From Lytechinus variegatus (lineage: Eukaryota > Echinodermata > Echinoidea > Temnopleuroida > Toxopneustidae): 64,000 nucleotides of DNA. A program made the translations under genes and the position numbers. A model generated the notes under the pieces. That model saw only the letters and a program-made list of their open reading frames with translations. It had not been told where the DNA came from and searched no databases. Position 1 is the stretch's first letter, and every line of letters starts with the position of its first letter. The stretch lies in the NCBI RefSeq assembly GCF_018143015.1, contig NC_054751.1:28316783-28380782 (forward strand), read 5' to 3'. Below are positions 1 to 13,095 of this stretch, one piece after another.

Positions 1-1040
1 GGCGAACCCCTTCTACTATTATGACTGGCGACCCTCATCCATTATTATGACTGACGAACCCTTTCTATTATTATGAATAGCGACCCTCATCTACCATTAT
101 GACTGGCGTACCCCTTCAACTATTATGACTGGCGACCCTCATCTATTATTATGACTAGCGAACCCTTTCTACTATTATGAATAGCGACCCTTATCTACCA
201 TTATGACTGGCGAACCCCATCTACTATTATGACTAGCGACCCTCTTCTACCATTATGACTGGCGAACCCCTTTTAATATTATGACTGGCGACCCTCATCC
301 ATTATTATGACTGGCGAACCCTTTCTACTATTAAGAATAGCGACCCTCATCCACTATTATGACTGGCGAACCCCATCTACTATTATGACTAGCGACCCTC
401 ATCTGCCATTATGACTGGCGAACCCCTTCTAATATTATGACTGGCGACCCTCATCTATTATTATGACTGGCGAACCCCATCTACTATTATGACTAGCGAC
501 CCTCATCTGCCATTATGACTGGCGAACCCCTTCTAATATTATGACGTGCGACCCTCATCCATTATTATGACTGGCGAACCCCATCTACTATTATGACTAA
601 CGACCCTCATCTACCATTATGACTGGCGAACCCCTTCTACTATTATGACTGGCGACCCTCATCCATTATTATGACTGGCGAACCCCATCTACTATTATGA
701 CTAACGACCCTCATCTACCATTATGACTGGCGAACCCCTTCTACTATTATGACTACCGACCCTCATCTGCCATTATGACTGGCGAACCGCTTCTAATATT
801 ATGACTGGCGACCCTCATCCATTATTATGACTGGCGAACCCTTTCTATTATTATGAATAGCGACCCTCATCCACTATTATGACTGGCGAACCCCTTCTAC
901 TATTATGAGTAGCGACCCTCATCTGCCATTATGACTGGCGAACCCCTTCTAATATTATGACTAGAGACCCTCATCCATTATTATGACTGGCGAACCATTT
1001 CTACTATTATGAATAGCGACCCTCATCTACCATTATGACT

Positions 1041-1197
1041 GGCGAACCCCTTCTACTATTATGACTGGTGACCCTCATCCACTATTATGAATGGCGACCC
1101 TTATGATCAACGAACCCTTTTCCTCCTTATGACTGGCGACCCTCTTCCTTTATTATGACTAGCGACCCTCTTGTTTGATTATGAATGGCGACCCTCA
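1041..1197. repeat. Internal copy of the satellite array's edge module
   Basis: About 157 bp here match the right edge of the array at 6102-6258 almost perfectly; I see one difference. The stretch contains the aberrant units with TTATGATCAACG, TTTTCCTCCTT and TTGTTTGATT that otherwise occur only where the array fades out. An array terminus is therefore embedded inside the array. This suggests duplication of a whole array segment including its boundary. Confidence 0.88.
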
Positions 1198-3132
1198 TCC
1201 ATTATTATGACTGGCGAACCCCAGCTACTATTATGACGAGCGACCCTCATCTACCATTATGACTGGCGAACCCCTTTTAATATTATGACTGGCGACCCTC
1301 ATCCATTATTATGACTGGCGAATCCTTTCTACTATTATGAATAGCGACCCTCATCCACTATTATGACTGGCGAACCCCATCTACTATTATGACTAGCGAC
1401 CCTCATCTGCCATTATGTCAGGCGAACCCCTTCTAATATTATGACTAGCGACCCTCATCTATTATTACGACTTGCGAACCCCATCTACTATTACGACTAG
1501 CGACCCTCATCTGCCATTATGACTGGCGAACCCCTTCTAATATTATGACTGGCGACCCTCATCTATTATTATGACTGGCGAACCCCATCTACTATTATGA
1601 CTAGCGACCCTCATCTGCCATTATGACTGGCGAACCCCTTCTAATATTATGACTGGCGACCCTCATCCATTATTATGACTGGCGAACCCCATCTACTATT
1701 ATGACTAACGACCTTCATCTACCATTATGACTGGCGAACCCCTTCTACTATTATGACTGGCGACCCTCATCCATTATTATGACTGGCGAACCCTTTCTAC
1801 TATTATGAATAGCGACACTCATCTACCATTATGACTAGCGAACCCCTTTTAATATTATGACTGGCGACCCTCATCCATTATTATAACTGGCGAACCCTTT
1901 TTTACTATTATGAATAGCGACCCTCATCCACTATTATGACTGGCGAACCCCATCTACTATTATGACTAGCGACCCTCATCTGCCATTATGACTGGCGAAC
2001 CCCTTCTAATATTATGACTGGCGACCCTCATCTATTATTATGACTGGCGAACCCCATCTACTATTATGACTAACGACCCTCATCTACCATTATGACTGGC
2101 GAACCCCTTCTACTATTATGACTGGCGACCCTCATTCATTATTATGACTGGCGAACCCTTTCTACTATTATGAATAGCGACCCTCATCTACCATTATGAC
2201 TGGCGAACCCCATCTACTATTATGACTAGCGACCCTCATCTGCCATTATGACTGGCGAACCCCTTCTAATATTATGACTGGCGACCCTCATCTATTATTA
2301 TGACTGGCGAACCCCATCTACTGTTATGACTAGCGACCCTCATCTGCCATTATGACTGGCGAACCCCTTCTAATATTATGACTGGCGACCCTCATCTATT
2401 ATTATGACTGGCGAACCCCATCTACTATTATAACTATCGACCCTCATCTGCCATTATGACTGGCGAACCCCTTCTAATATTATGACTGGCGACCCTCATC
2501 CATTATTATGACTGGCGAACCCCATCTACTATTATGACTAACGACCCTCATCTACCATTATGACTGGCGAACCCCTTCTACTATTATGACTGGCGACCCT
2601 CATCCATTATTATGATTGGCGAACCCTTTCTACTATTATGAATAGCGACCCTCATCTACCATTATGACTGGCGAACCCCAGCTACTATTATGACGAGCGA
2701 CCCTCATCTACCATTATGACTGGCGAACCCCTTTTACTATTATGACTGGCGACCCTCATCCATTATTATGACTGGCGAACCCTTTCTACTATTATGAACA
2801 GCGACCCTCATCCACTATTATGACTGGCGAACCCCATCTACTGTTATGACTAGCGACCCTCATCTGCCATTATGTCAGGCGAACCCCTTCTAATATTATG
2901 ACTGGCGACCCTCATCTATTATTATGACTTGCGAACCCCATCTACTATTACGACTAGCGACCCTCATCAGCCATTATGACTGGCGAACCCCTTCTAATAT
3001 TATGACTGGCGACCCTCATCTATTATTATGACTGGCGAACCCCATCTACTATTATGACTAGCGACCCTCATCTGCCATTATGACTGGCGAACCCCTTCTA
3101 ATATTATGACTGGCGACCCTCATCCATTATTA

Positions 3133-4588
3133 TTACTGGCGAACCCCATCTACTATTATGACTAACGACCCTCATCTACCATTATGACTGGCGAACCCCT
3201 TCTACTATTATGACTGGCGACCCTCATCCATTATTATGACTGGCGAACCCTTTCTACTATTATGAATAGCGACCCTCATCAACCATTATGACTGGCGAAC
3301 CCCTTCTACTATTATGACTGGCGACCCTCATCTGCCATTATGACTGGCGAACCCCTTTTAATATTATGACTGGCGACCCTCATCCATTATTATGACTAGC
3401 GAACCCTTTCTACTATTATGAATAGCGACCCTCATCCACTATTATGACTGGCGAACCCCATCTACTATTATGACTAGCGACCCTCATCTGCCATTATGAC
3501 TGGCGAACCCCTTCTAATATTATGACTGGCGACCCTCATCTATTATTATGACTGGCGAACCCCATCTACTATTATGACTAGCGACCCTCATCTGCCATTA
3601 TGACTGGCGAACCCCTTCTAGTATTATGACTGGCGACCCTCATCCATTATTATGACTGGCGAACCCCATCTACTATTATGACTAACGACCCTCATCTACC
3701 ATTATGACTGGCGAACCCCTTCTACTATTATGACTGGCGACCCTCATCCATTATTATAATTGGCGAACCCTTTCTACTATTATGAATAGCGACCCTCATC
3801 TACCATTATGACTGGCGAACCCCATCTACTGTTATGACTAGCGACCCTCATCTGCCATTATGACTGGCGAACCCCTTCTAATATTATGACTGGCGACCCT
3901 CATCTATTATTATGACTGGCGAACCCCATCTACTATTATAACTAGCGACCCTCATCTGCCATTATGACTGGCGAACCCCTTCTAATATTATGACTGGCGA
4001 CCCTCATCCATTATTATGACTGGCGAACCCCATCTACTATTATGACTAACGACCCTCATCTACCATTATGACTGGCGAACCCCTTCTACTATTATGACTG
4101 GCGACCCTCATCCATTATTATGATTGGCGAACCCTTTCTACTATTATGAATAGCGACCCTCATCTACCATTATGACTGGCGAACCCCTTCTACTATTATG
4201 ACTGGCAACCCTCATCCATTATTATAATTGGCGAACCCTTTCTACTATTATGAATAGCGACCCTCATCTACCATTATGACTGGCGAACCCCATCTACTGT
4301 TATGACTAGCGACCCTCATCTGCCATTATGACTGGCGAACCCCTTCTAATATTATGACTGGCGACCCTCATCTATTATTATGACTGGCGAACCCCATCTA
4401 CTATTATAACTAGCGACCCTCATCTGCCATTATGACTGGCGAACCCCTTCTAATATTATGACTGGCGACCCTCATCCATTATTATGACTGGCGAACCCCA
4501 TCTACTATTATGACTAACGACCCTCATCTACCATTATGACTGGCGAACCCCTTCTACTATTATGACTGGCGACCCTCATCCATTATTA
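3133..4588. repeat. Higher-order satellite block, copy 1 (1,456 bp)
   Basis: Rare variant units recur exactly 1,456 bp (56 x 26) later. Markers checked: CATCAACC at 3277 and 4733, CTAGTATT (G at 3621 and 5077), TATAAT at 3755 and 5211, ACTGTTAT (G at 3831 and 5287), TGATTGG at 4121 and 5577, GGCAACCC at 4204 and 5660. The block also holds a nested 468-bp (18 x 26) duplication: the TATAATTGG and ACTGTTATG markers at 3755 and 3831 recur at 4223 and 4299. I checked markers, not every base. Confidence 0.9.
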
Positions 4589-6042
4589 TGACTGGCGAAC
4601 CCCATCTACTATTATGACTAACGACCCTCATCTACCATTATGACTGGCGAACCCCTTCTACTATTATGACTGGCGACCCTCATCCATTATTATGACTGGC
4701 GAACCCTTTCTACTATTATGAATAGCGACCCTCATCAACCATTATGACTGGCGAACCCCTTCTACTATTATGACTGGCGACCCTCATCTGCCATTATGAC
4801 TGGCGAACCCCTTTTAATATTATGACTGGCGACCCTCATCCATTATTATGACTAGCGAACCCTTTCTACTATTATGAATAGCGACCCTCATCCACTATTA
4901 TGACTGGCGAACCCCATCTACTATTATGACTAGCGACCCTCATCTGCCATTATGACTGGCGAACCCCTTCTAATATTATGACTGGCGACCCTCATCTATT
5001 ATTATGACTGGCGAACCCCATCTACTATTATGACTAGCGACCCTCATCTGCCATTATGACTGGCGAACCCCTTCTAGTATTATGACTGGCGACCCTCATC
5101 CATTATTATGACTGGCGAACCCCATCTACTATTATGACTAACGACCCTCATCTACCATTATGACTGGCGAACCCCTTCTACTATTATGACTGGCGACCCT
5201 CATCCATTATTATAATTGGCGAACCCTTTCTACTATTATGAATAGCGACCCTCATCTACCATTATGACTGGCGAACCCCATCTACTGTTATGACTAGCGA
5301 CCCTCATCTGCCATTATGACTGGCGAACCCCTTCTAATATTATGACTGGCGACCCTCATCTATTATTATGACTGGCGAACCCCATCTACTATTATAACTA
5401 GCGACCCTCATCTGCCATTATGACTGGCGAACCCCTTCTAATATTATGACTGGCGACCCTCATCCATTATTATGACTGGCGAACCCCATCTACTATTATG
5501 ACTAACGACCCTCATCTACCATTATGACTGGCGAACCCCTTCTACTATTATGACTGGCGACCCTCATCCATTATTATGATTGGCGAACCCTTTCTACTAT
5601 TATGAATAGCGACCCTCATCTACCATTATGACTGGCGAACCCCTTCTACTATTATGACTGGCAACCCTCATCCATTATTATAATTGGCGAACCCTTTCTA
5701 CTATTATGAATAGCGACCCTCATCTACCATTATGACTGGCGAACCCCATCTACTGTTATGACTAGCGACCCTCATCTGCCATTATGACTGGCGAACCCCT
5801 TCTAATATTATGACTGGCGACCCTCATCTATTATTATGACTGGCGAACCCCATCTACTATTATAACTAGCGACCCTCATCTGCCATTATGACTGGCGAAC
5901 CCCTTCTAATATTATGACTGGCGACCCTCATCCATTATTATGACTGGCGAACCCCATCTACTATTATGACTAACGACCCTCATCTACCATTATGACTGGC
6001 GAACCCCTTCTACTATTATGACTGGCGACCCTCATCCATTAT
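4589..6042. repeat. Higher-order satellite block, copy 2
   Basis: This is the second copy of the 1,456-bp block, abutting the first. Similarity to copy 1 stops near 6043, where copy 1 has ACTGGCGAACCCCATC and copy 2 has ATTGGCGAACCCTTTC. On the left the match begins near 4589. The duplicated length therefore equals the period, as expected from unequal exchange. An older, more diverged pair with spacing 1,457 bp occurs at about 1221 and 2678 (markers CCAGCTAC, and TATGTCA at 1414 and 2871); the extra base is explained by the 27-bp unit near 1900. Confidence 0.87.
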
Positions 6043-6390
6043 TATGATTGGCGAACCCTTTCTACTATTATGAATAGCGACCCTCATCTACCATTATGAC
6101 TGGCGAACCCCTTCTACTATTATGACTGGCGACCCTCATCCACTATTATGAATGGCGACCCTTATGATCAACGAACCCTTTTCCTCCTTATGACTGGCGA
6201 CCCTCTTCCTTTATTATGACTAGCGACCCTCTTGTTTGATTATGAATGGCGAACCCCATCGTTGATTATGACTTGCGACCTCTATGAACAAAGCCCCTTA
6301 TGAATAGCGACCCTTATGACTATTATGACTAGCGGTCCTTATAACTAGCGGGTATTATGACCAGTGGTCCTTATGACTGGCGGGTGGACC

Positions 6391-8909
6391 CCCCCTCAAC
6401 AGAATGGGAAATATGTAGCATTGTTATGGGTTTTTTTTCTTCTTCAGTTTGTATTCTATTGTTTGTGGTCATTTGTATCATTGTTATAATTTCTGTATGT
6501 GAACCACAAGATGATTCTTATGCCTTTTTGTTTGTGCATGACAATAAATTCAATTCAGTTACCGGTATTGTTAATCAAAGAGGAAGTGAAAATAAAAGGC
6601 ATGAGAGGAGATGAGATAAGATAGGGGCTAAAATATAATGGAGAAGAGGAGGGATAATTAAACAGAGAAAAAATACTGAAAGGGATTACTCAAATATTGT
6701 GATATTAGGAAGCAGGGATGAGAGAGGATCCGAAAACGCGAAAAAGTGAGAAACCAATTTAAGAGTATATGGTTATTACTTATTTAACCATGCCTATCCA
6801 ACCCAAAATTATCCACCAGGCAGGCCCCTCCTACATCAGTTCATAGACCGTGTTCAATTTCATTCTCTACAGTCTGTAGCATGCATTTAGAAAGGCGGTA
6901 AAAATTGTTGATTCAATTTTGAGCCCCAGGCGGCGTCCTTCGTAATATTGCTCTTAAGACACCTTAAGTCTTCAACAAAAACAATTAAGGATAATTTACA
7001 TTCGGGAGAGATCATTTTGTGGCTATCCTGAAATCAAATGGACCTCCCGTTTTCTTGTTCTTTGTAACTTATATCTATGTCGATATCCAGCTTTCGAAAT
7101 GAAAAAAAAAATCGATTGTCTCCTTGCGTTTTCATTTGAAGAACTGAAATTGACGCTTTGAAAGTGAAGTCTCCCAAAACTGCAAAATGTCAATATTGTC
7201 AATTTGATATACTGATATTGGCAACGTAAAATTCGTGTTTCATGTGAATAAACGAAAAATTCATACAAATGCAAATTCATCGAAATTGAAAAACAAACGT
7301 TGGTTGAATTAATCTTTCCAAAATCCATCTTTATTGACGTTTTGGTAGTAATTTTTTCTGTCAAGAGCTAAATAAATCTTGTAGATGTATATCAAAAGGT
7401 CTAACGATATAAGGTTTTCTATTATACGTACTAAAAAGAATGGTATGCAAATTTGCTCTTTATATACAATAAATCAAAACTAGTCCCTGAATTCATATTT
7501 CACCCTTGAAAATAATGATATCTTCAATTACATTATGCAGATCTGTCGGGAAAAGAAAAGAACAGACATGACAACGAATGATAAAGTATTCTCTATACTG
7601 AAGTAGAATTCATTGAGAATTAGATATTAAAAATTAAATTTGGTTGTTTGAGATTTTTATGGCCCATTATTGTGTATGGTTCATAATCATGGTAAACAAC
7701 CTTGTCATAGTTGTATAAAAAAAAATTATTCAAACAGCGTTTTTATTGTGTAATTTGTCTAAGAGCTATCTCTCAGTCCGGATTGTTCCCACCTTTGTTC
7801 CACTCTTCATTGGAAATGAAAATTAGACGTCGCAATCCGAGAGCACTCATTGTCGTGTCTTATTAATATTTCATAGACCTTCTCACGGTTTCGTGTATGT
7901 TTTATGAATACTTCTACGATTGCAGCAATTTTGTGACTTCAAATTAGTATTTGATTTATTGCTGGATAATCTTTCCAAACAGAAATGGGCATGACTATAT
8001 GGAGGGATTTCAATCCTGCCCAGTTACATCAATCATTCTTCTTCTTTTTGTGTCATTTTAAGAAAAATCTAAGCTAATTCTAGATGTTGAAGAAGGGCTG
8101 CAGTGTATACTGTACTTGTTATACATTTTTTTTTTTAAAGATGAGAGCCATAATAAATGCAATGTTTGCTTTACAGTTAAAAGAAAAATATAGCATAATA
8201 AATGGAAACAGTGCACAATGTCCAGATATTTACATTTTTTTTATTTGTATGTTCTCATTTACATCGTCACTGTACATTCAACAACAACAAAAGACAGCAT
8301 GATATACATTATAATTCAACATTAAAAAAATGACAACATTATATAAATATAGCAAGATTTTTTTTTAGATACATGTTCAATAGCAAGCAAACATAATGCC
8401 TAAATTGACTTTTCAATTTTTTTTGCAATTTTCTAAAAATTACTCTTTTTGATATTTGCTCTCCATTTTATTTTTTTCTAAGAATATTTCAAATATTTCT
8501 TTAAAATTTAATTTGTTTTTGTTGAAAAATTGTATAAGTAGCTAAATTAATTAAAACATTAAACAAATATATAATGTTGGGTCCATTACCACCGTGTCTA
8601 CCAATCACAATGTCTTTATAACTTATATCAACATTTTTAATATTCAGATTAATGGTAACACAAAATTGACTGAATTTTAACCAAAAGAGTCTAGAATAAT
8701 GACAATCGCAAAATAAGTGATAATAGTTGTCAATAGATATTTACGTAATCAACATTAGGCCTGTAGATACAGTTATACAGTTGTTGGTAAAGACAATATC
8801 ATTGCCCGGTGTTAACTTTCGGGACATACCACATTTCCCTCAGTACACCCATATTGCTTTCGTCAAGACCAGGGTTAGTCTATACTCTACATTGAGCAAT
8901 ATTCTTTTC
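6391..8909. other. Intergenic, no gene seen
   Basis: This AT-rich stretch follows the satellite. It holds short T and A homopolymers (for example near 8125, 8235 and 8360). The only reading frames are under about 115 codons, with low-complexity or biased composition and no recognisable motif. I see no RNA gene or element boundary here. Confidence 0.6.
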
Positions 8910-9512
8910 TTAAAGGTCAAGTCCACCGCAGGAAAATGTTGACTTGAATAAATAGAGAAAAATCTTACTAGCATAACGCTGAAAAATCCATCAAAATCTG
9001 ATGTAAAATAAGAAAGTTATGACATTTTAAAGTTTTGCTTATTTTTCAAAAAACAGTGATATGAACAACTCAGTGACATGCAAATGAGACAGTCGATGAT
9101 GTCCCTCACTTACTATTTCTTTTTTTTTATTGTTTGAATTAAACAATATTTCATTTTTTACAAATTTGACAATATGGACCAACTTGACTGAACCATATAT
9201 ATTAAGCGATGCAAATTCCAAATGTTCAGGGAGGAATTATTTTTGTTTCACTTGATAATCAGAAGGAAATTATAATATTTCATGTAATAAAATACAAAAG
9301 AAATAGTGAGTGCATGGGTGATGTCATCAGTCTCCTCATTTGCATACCGACCAGGATGTGCATATAACTGTTTTGTGAAAGTAAGCGAAACTTTAAAATA
9401 TCATAACTTTCTATTTTGCATCCGATTTTGATGAAATTTGCAGTGTTATGTTTATTTGATTTTTCTCTTTTTATTCAAATCAACTTTTTGTTAGGGTGGA
9501 CTTGTCCTTTAA
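8910..9512. mobile_element. TTAA-flanked long-TIR MITE, copy A (603 bp)
   Basis: The left end reads TTAAAGGTCAAGTCCACC and the right end GGTGGACTTGTCCTTTAA, inverted with one mismatch. The inverted arms extend well over 100 bp into each side (ATAACTTTCT and CCGATTTTGATG motifs on the right, their complements on the left). Both ends sit on TTAA, the target duplication of piggyBac-type elements, which makes this a likely non-autonomous piggyBac-like MITE. No transposase is present. Relatives lie at 28786-29363, 39655-39796 and, more distantly, 50304-50904. Confidence 0.75.
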
Positions 9513-9569
9513 TCATGGTATAGTATATCTCTTATATAGTAAAAATTAATCCCACGTTATCAGAGATCA

Positions 9570-9714
9570 TAGGAGGGTTTCATGAAGCAGATAGTGATAA
9601 ATACTGGCTAAACTTGTTTACAGCCAATCAGATGCAAGGATTTCTGTAGCTTGTAACAGATTTAAGTAAAATCACTGACTTTTCGTTTCATGGAATGCTC
9701 CCCGGAACATAATT
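9570..9714. mobile_element. Short inverted-repeat element (GGTTTCATGAAG type)
   Basis: The left arm reads GGAGGGTTTCATGAAGC and the right arm TCGTTTCATGGAATGCTCC. The general form matches the common invertebrate inverted-repeat family that is clearer at 32624-32791. The arms are imperfect and I could not define a target-site duplication. Confidence 0.4.
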
Positions 9715-10236
9715 TTATAAAACAACATGCTCTTTTATGGTACATCTCATATCCTACTTGGCGACAGATTGATCATACGCAATCTGTATAGCAATGTAAC
9801 TAAAAATAGGCACCATGAAAGAAAAAAAATCGAAACATCTTTTCATTTTGCCGAGTAGAATCTAAGGAGTTTCAATTTGTCCCAACCCAAATATTTCTGA
9901 AGATGAAAAGAGTAAAACGTAGTATGTTACATTTTTCACACTTTTGAGATTGGTAAATACACTTAGCTTGACAACGAAAATGCTGAAATTACGCATGTGA
10001 TGAATGTTCTCTCTAAAAAATAAATGTCAGTTCTTGGTTATGGGGCCAGTAAACGTCATAATGTTCAGGAACATTCTCAAGAAAAATGCAAAAATTTAAA
10101 TCGGTACTTTATCAGATGAGCATTTAAAAGAAATTTAAATGTAAAAAAATAATTGTCAATGAACCATCTTATTTTCATTTCAATTACTAAAATCTTTCTT
10201 TTGGGCAATACTCTTATTATTTTGATAGATATTTAA

Positions 10237-10287
10237 TTTACCACAATCTTCATAAAATTGAAACTTTTTTATGAAGATTATGGTAAA
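10237..10287. repeat. 20-bp perfect-looking hairpin with 11-nt loop
   Basis: TTTACCACAATCTTCATAAA is followed after 11 nt by TTTATGAAGATTATGGTAAA, its reverse complement except for one position. The structure is isolated in AT-rich intergenic DNA. It could be a tiny MITE remnant. The stem is short for a pre-miRNA. Confidence 0.6.
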
Positions 10288-11109
10288 CAATGTTTCAATT
10301 TCTATATTCTATTAGGCGCCACAATCATATATGAATGAATTTATGAATAATAATGATAAATAAACTAATTTAAATGATTACAGGAATGGTTATAGTGATA
10401 AGAGTGCTGATTCAAATAATATCTAAAACTTTTGACCATACAATGCCCAATGCGGGGCTCTATAAATTATGATCCTCTATCCTCTGTTGACCCTATCTGT
10501 TCATTCACCCACTTTCTGATTGATAGAAATTACGCCCTTCTTCCTGCAAATCCGTTCATCTCGATATGAAAATATGTGGGTAATATTTTGATACTCCCCC
10601 AGCGCAGTGTAGAGCTATTTACTTGATGGATTAAAGATCGTCCTTTCGCATGCCATTACTCATCAATTCTAAAATGCCTTTCATTTTTTTAAGGATGGTG
10701 TATCCTAGTTGATTAGAGCGGCCATCACTTGTTTTAGTTTCAATCAAGATTTATCTCCTAAAAGATTGGTCAAAATGAGAGAGGATTCCAGTTCGAAGTC
10801 CATTCATCAATTGATCTTATTTCTCCCGTCGATGAAAAGGAGTGATTATTTCAAAATACAGATTGAGTTATTCATCATGATTATGCTTTCAGTTGCATGA
10901 CACTCCTTTTGTTTTAATTTGATTACATTTAGCAAAGCCAAAGTTATGAGAGAAAGCAATAAAATATCATATAATTATATTATAACATTTTTATGCGCAA
11001 ATGGAGCTTTAGTAGGCATTATAATCATAACCAAATCAAATAATTGACTAAAAAGTGTATTATTTCTCTCAGCCCTTTTCTATTATCATACCCATCCCTT
11101 TCCCAGCCC

Positions 11110-11112
11110 CCC

Positions 11113-11157
<45 letters not shown>

Positions 11158-11180
11158 TCATTCTTTCTTTCTTTCTTTCT
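11110..11180. repeat. (CT)n/(CTTT)n microsatellite
   Basis: A short CT run passes into about 15 CTTT units with one ATT interruption near 11160. Reading frames across it on both strands are repeat artefacts. Confidence 0.95.
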
Positions 11181-12036
11181 TCTTTTACTCGTTCCCTCAT
11201 AATAGATATGCATGTATATATTCCAGTATGTTTGCATCTCTGACTTATTTTTATCTTTACATTTACACTAAGTAATCAGTTGTCATTCACAAAATTAATA
11301 TCATCATAATTATATCCTAAAAAAAAAAAAACGGTGATGTAATTCCTTAATACTATTTCCATTTACAGGATTAACCATGTCTTTGCTACCAAGTCTATTT
11401 TTCCTCTTTAAAGAAGTTAGAAAGGGAAAGAGAGAGAGGGGGTGACTATAGACATTTACGAGTAATTGTAGGAAATAGGAATGATTTTCTTATCATGTTT
11501 TTTCAAATAATTATTTCTTACGTCGCGTTTGAATGGTATTTTTCTGATCGAATTTTTGTTATTTGCATATATGTTAAATCTAAGAACAGGTCAAATGAAA
11601 ATAGCAATAGAGCGTTATTATTTTGTGCATTTATCAACACTTTGGGGCGCTTTTTGTATTTTTCAATGGAAGTACATTGAGTTTAGATTTCCACTGGTCC
11701 ACTATAACACATATATACTAGTAATCGAATTTGCAATCCACGGAAACAGAATCGAGAACCAAGTTATGAAAGCTTTGGCATTGATATAGCTAAATGCATT
11801 AGAAATATTTCCTTTACTTTAGTTTAGCAGACTTCTATAACTATTGATATAATAAATCCTAGTCATAAATGATATTCATCATTTGCTGTATGCTCTGTAA
11901 AATGTTCACCCCACTGCAAGTGATCAGGAAGACAAATCTATTTCATAACGTTCGAGAAATTATTGTTCAACGGCAGAAATCATCACTCATAATCTAAATA
12001 CTAATCTATTGAACATTAATTTCATTTTATACTTTT

Positions 12037-12254
12037 CTAGGGCGTAGGCTGGGGTGCGCTCTGTGCAAAAGCACCCCGTTCCTCTGAGGAAGAGGAGTTC
12101 CAACACTGACAAGCAAAACGAAATTTGTACCCCTTCTGCTTTCAACATCTGATTTTCCAAATTTCACCTCCCCAAGATGTGCACCCCTATACTACTTTAG
12201 TTCCAATTCCCCAATATGTGCACCTCCCCATGCTCAAACCAATCTACGCCCTTG
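12037..12254. mobile_element. Candidate small TIR element
   Basis: CTAGGGCGTAGGCTGG at the left faces CCAATCTACGCCCTTG at the right, an inverted pair of about 16 bp with three mismatches. The interior of about 190 bp is C-rich (CACCCC, CACCTCCCC), as in related elements in this window. I found no clear target-site duplication. Confidence 0.4.
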
Positions 12255-13095
12255 CTCTTGACGAACGCTTTGCTGACAGGTACCACTGACAGCTAATTAA
12301 TTTGAGCAACCTACAAGATTGGTTAAGAGTTATCGGAATGATCAACGGTGAACAAATTTGTAAATGCTAGTGCGCCCTCTTTGTGTATATTTGAGATAAT
12401 TCTGTAGAATGAGACTGCCTGAGTGGCGCGAAAATGCCTGATAATTAGGATATATTGTGTACCTATGAAAATGGAATAATACATACCTGTTGTGATTAGA
12501 CAAAATGAAGTATGATTATTTATAAATGAAGAAAGAGATACATTCGGTATTACTAAATTTTGTTTTCCAACAAAGCATTAAAGAGGTATTATCCGAGAGG
12601 TATATCTGATTCCAATTTAGTAGAGCATGTTAGCATGGTTAGTGGAATGTTTCAAAAGCTGTTCGTAATGTTACAAATAACTTAACAAAAAAATGAGCTG
12701 ATGAGAGCCAAGTGGGTTTTTTTTTTAAATCGATTATTCATAACTGCGTCTGCCAAAGTTGAAAGGGATGTACATTCGACATACTTTAGAATGGTATCGA
12801 CCTGATTACTAGCACACATTTTATTTTGATGAAAATATGAGGCTATGGGAGGCATTACAGTTCATACTTAGGCTTCCATTCGATCGTAAGGTCGTATGTC
12901 GCTTCATGAAGTACTTGTTTTATAAAGCAGGGTTATTTTGTTGTTGTTTTTGTACGGAAGTACACAAAATAATACCTTTAAAAATGTTTTCCTGGTGACA
13001 CTGATGAGCCAGTAACCTCGTGTATTTTATTTATCATAAAATTGGTGGAACATCCATTTCAGATGAAAGCTATTCTTCATTTTCTTCTGAAGTGT
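12255..13095. other. Intergenic, no gene seen
   Basis: Nothing coding is visible. A short match to the TTTCATAAAGCTGTTCGTAA arm of the element at 32624 occurs near 12647 (TTTCAAAAGCTGTTCGTAA), probably a single degraded arm. Confidence 0.5.

Larger units (their letters stand above)
1..6390. repeat. 26-bp satellite array with dimer and higher-order structure
   Basis: A continuous tandem array fills the left edge and is cut by the window start. The basic unit is 26 bp, built around TATTATGACTGGCGA. Two versions alternate, one continuing GAACCCC(T)TCTAC and the other GACCCTCATCC, so the natural period is 52 bp. About 240 units are present. Most variation is by substitution (ACTGG/ACTAG/GAATAG, CTACC/CTGCC). 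A 17-bp short unit occurs near 1093 and a 27-bp unit near 1900. The units decay from about 6240 to 6390 into degenerate GACTAGCGG-like motifs, which marks a real array edge. I see no sustained reading frame. No protein or RNA role is evident. Confidence 0.97.
9715..12036. other. Intergenic, no gene seen
   Basis: Apart from the hairpin near 10.2 kb and the CTTT microsatellite this stretch is unremarkable AT-rich DNA. Small frames of 60 to 86 codons lack motifs and overlap one another. Confidence 0.55.

Noticed and set aside
1-6390. CRISPR-like array
   Set aside because: The units are contiguous 26-mers without unique spacers, in a eukaryotic context; this is a satellite.
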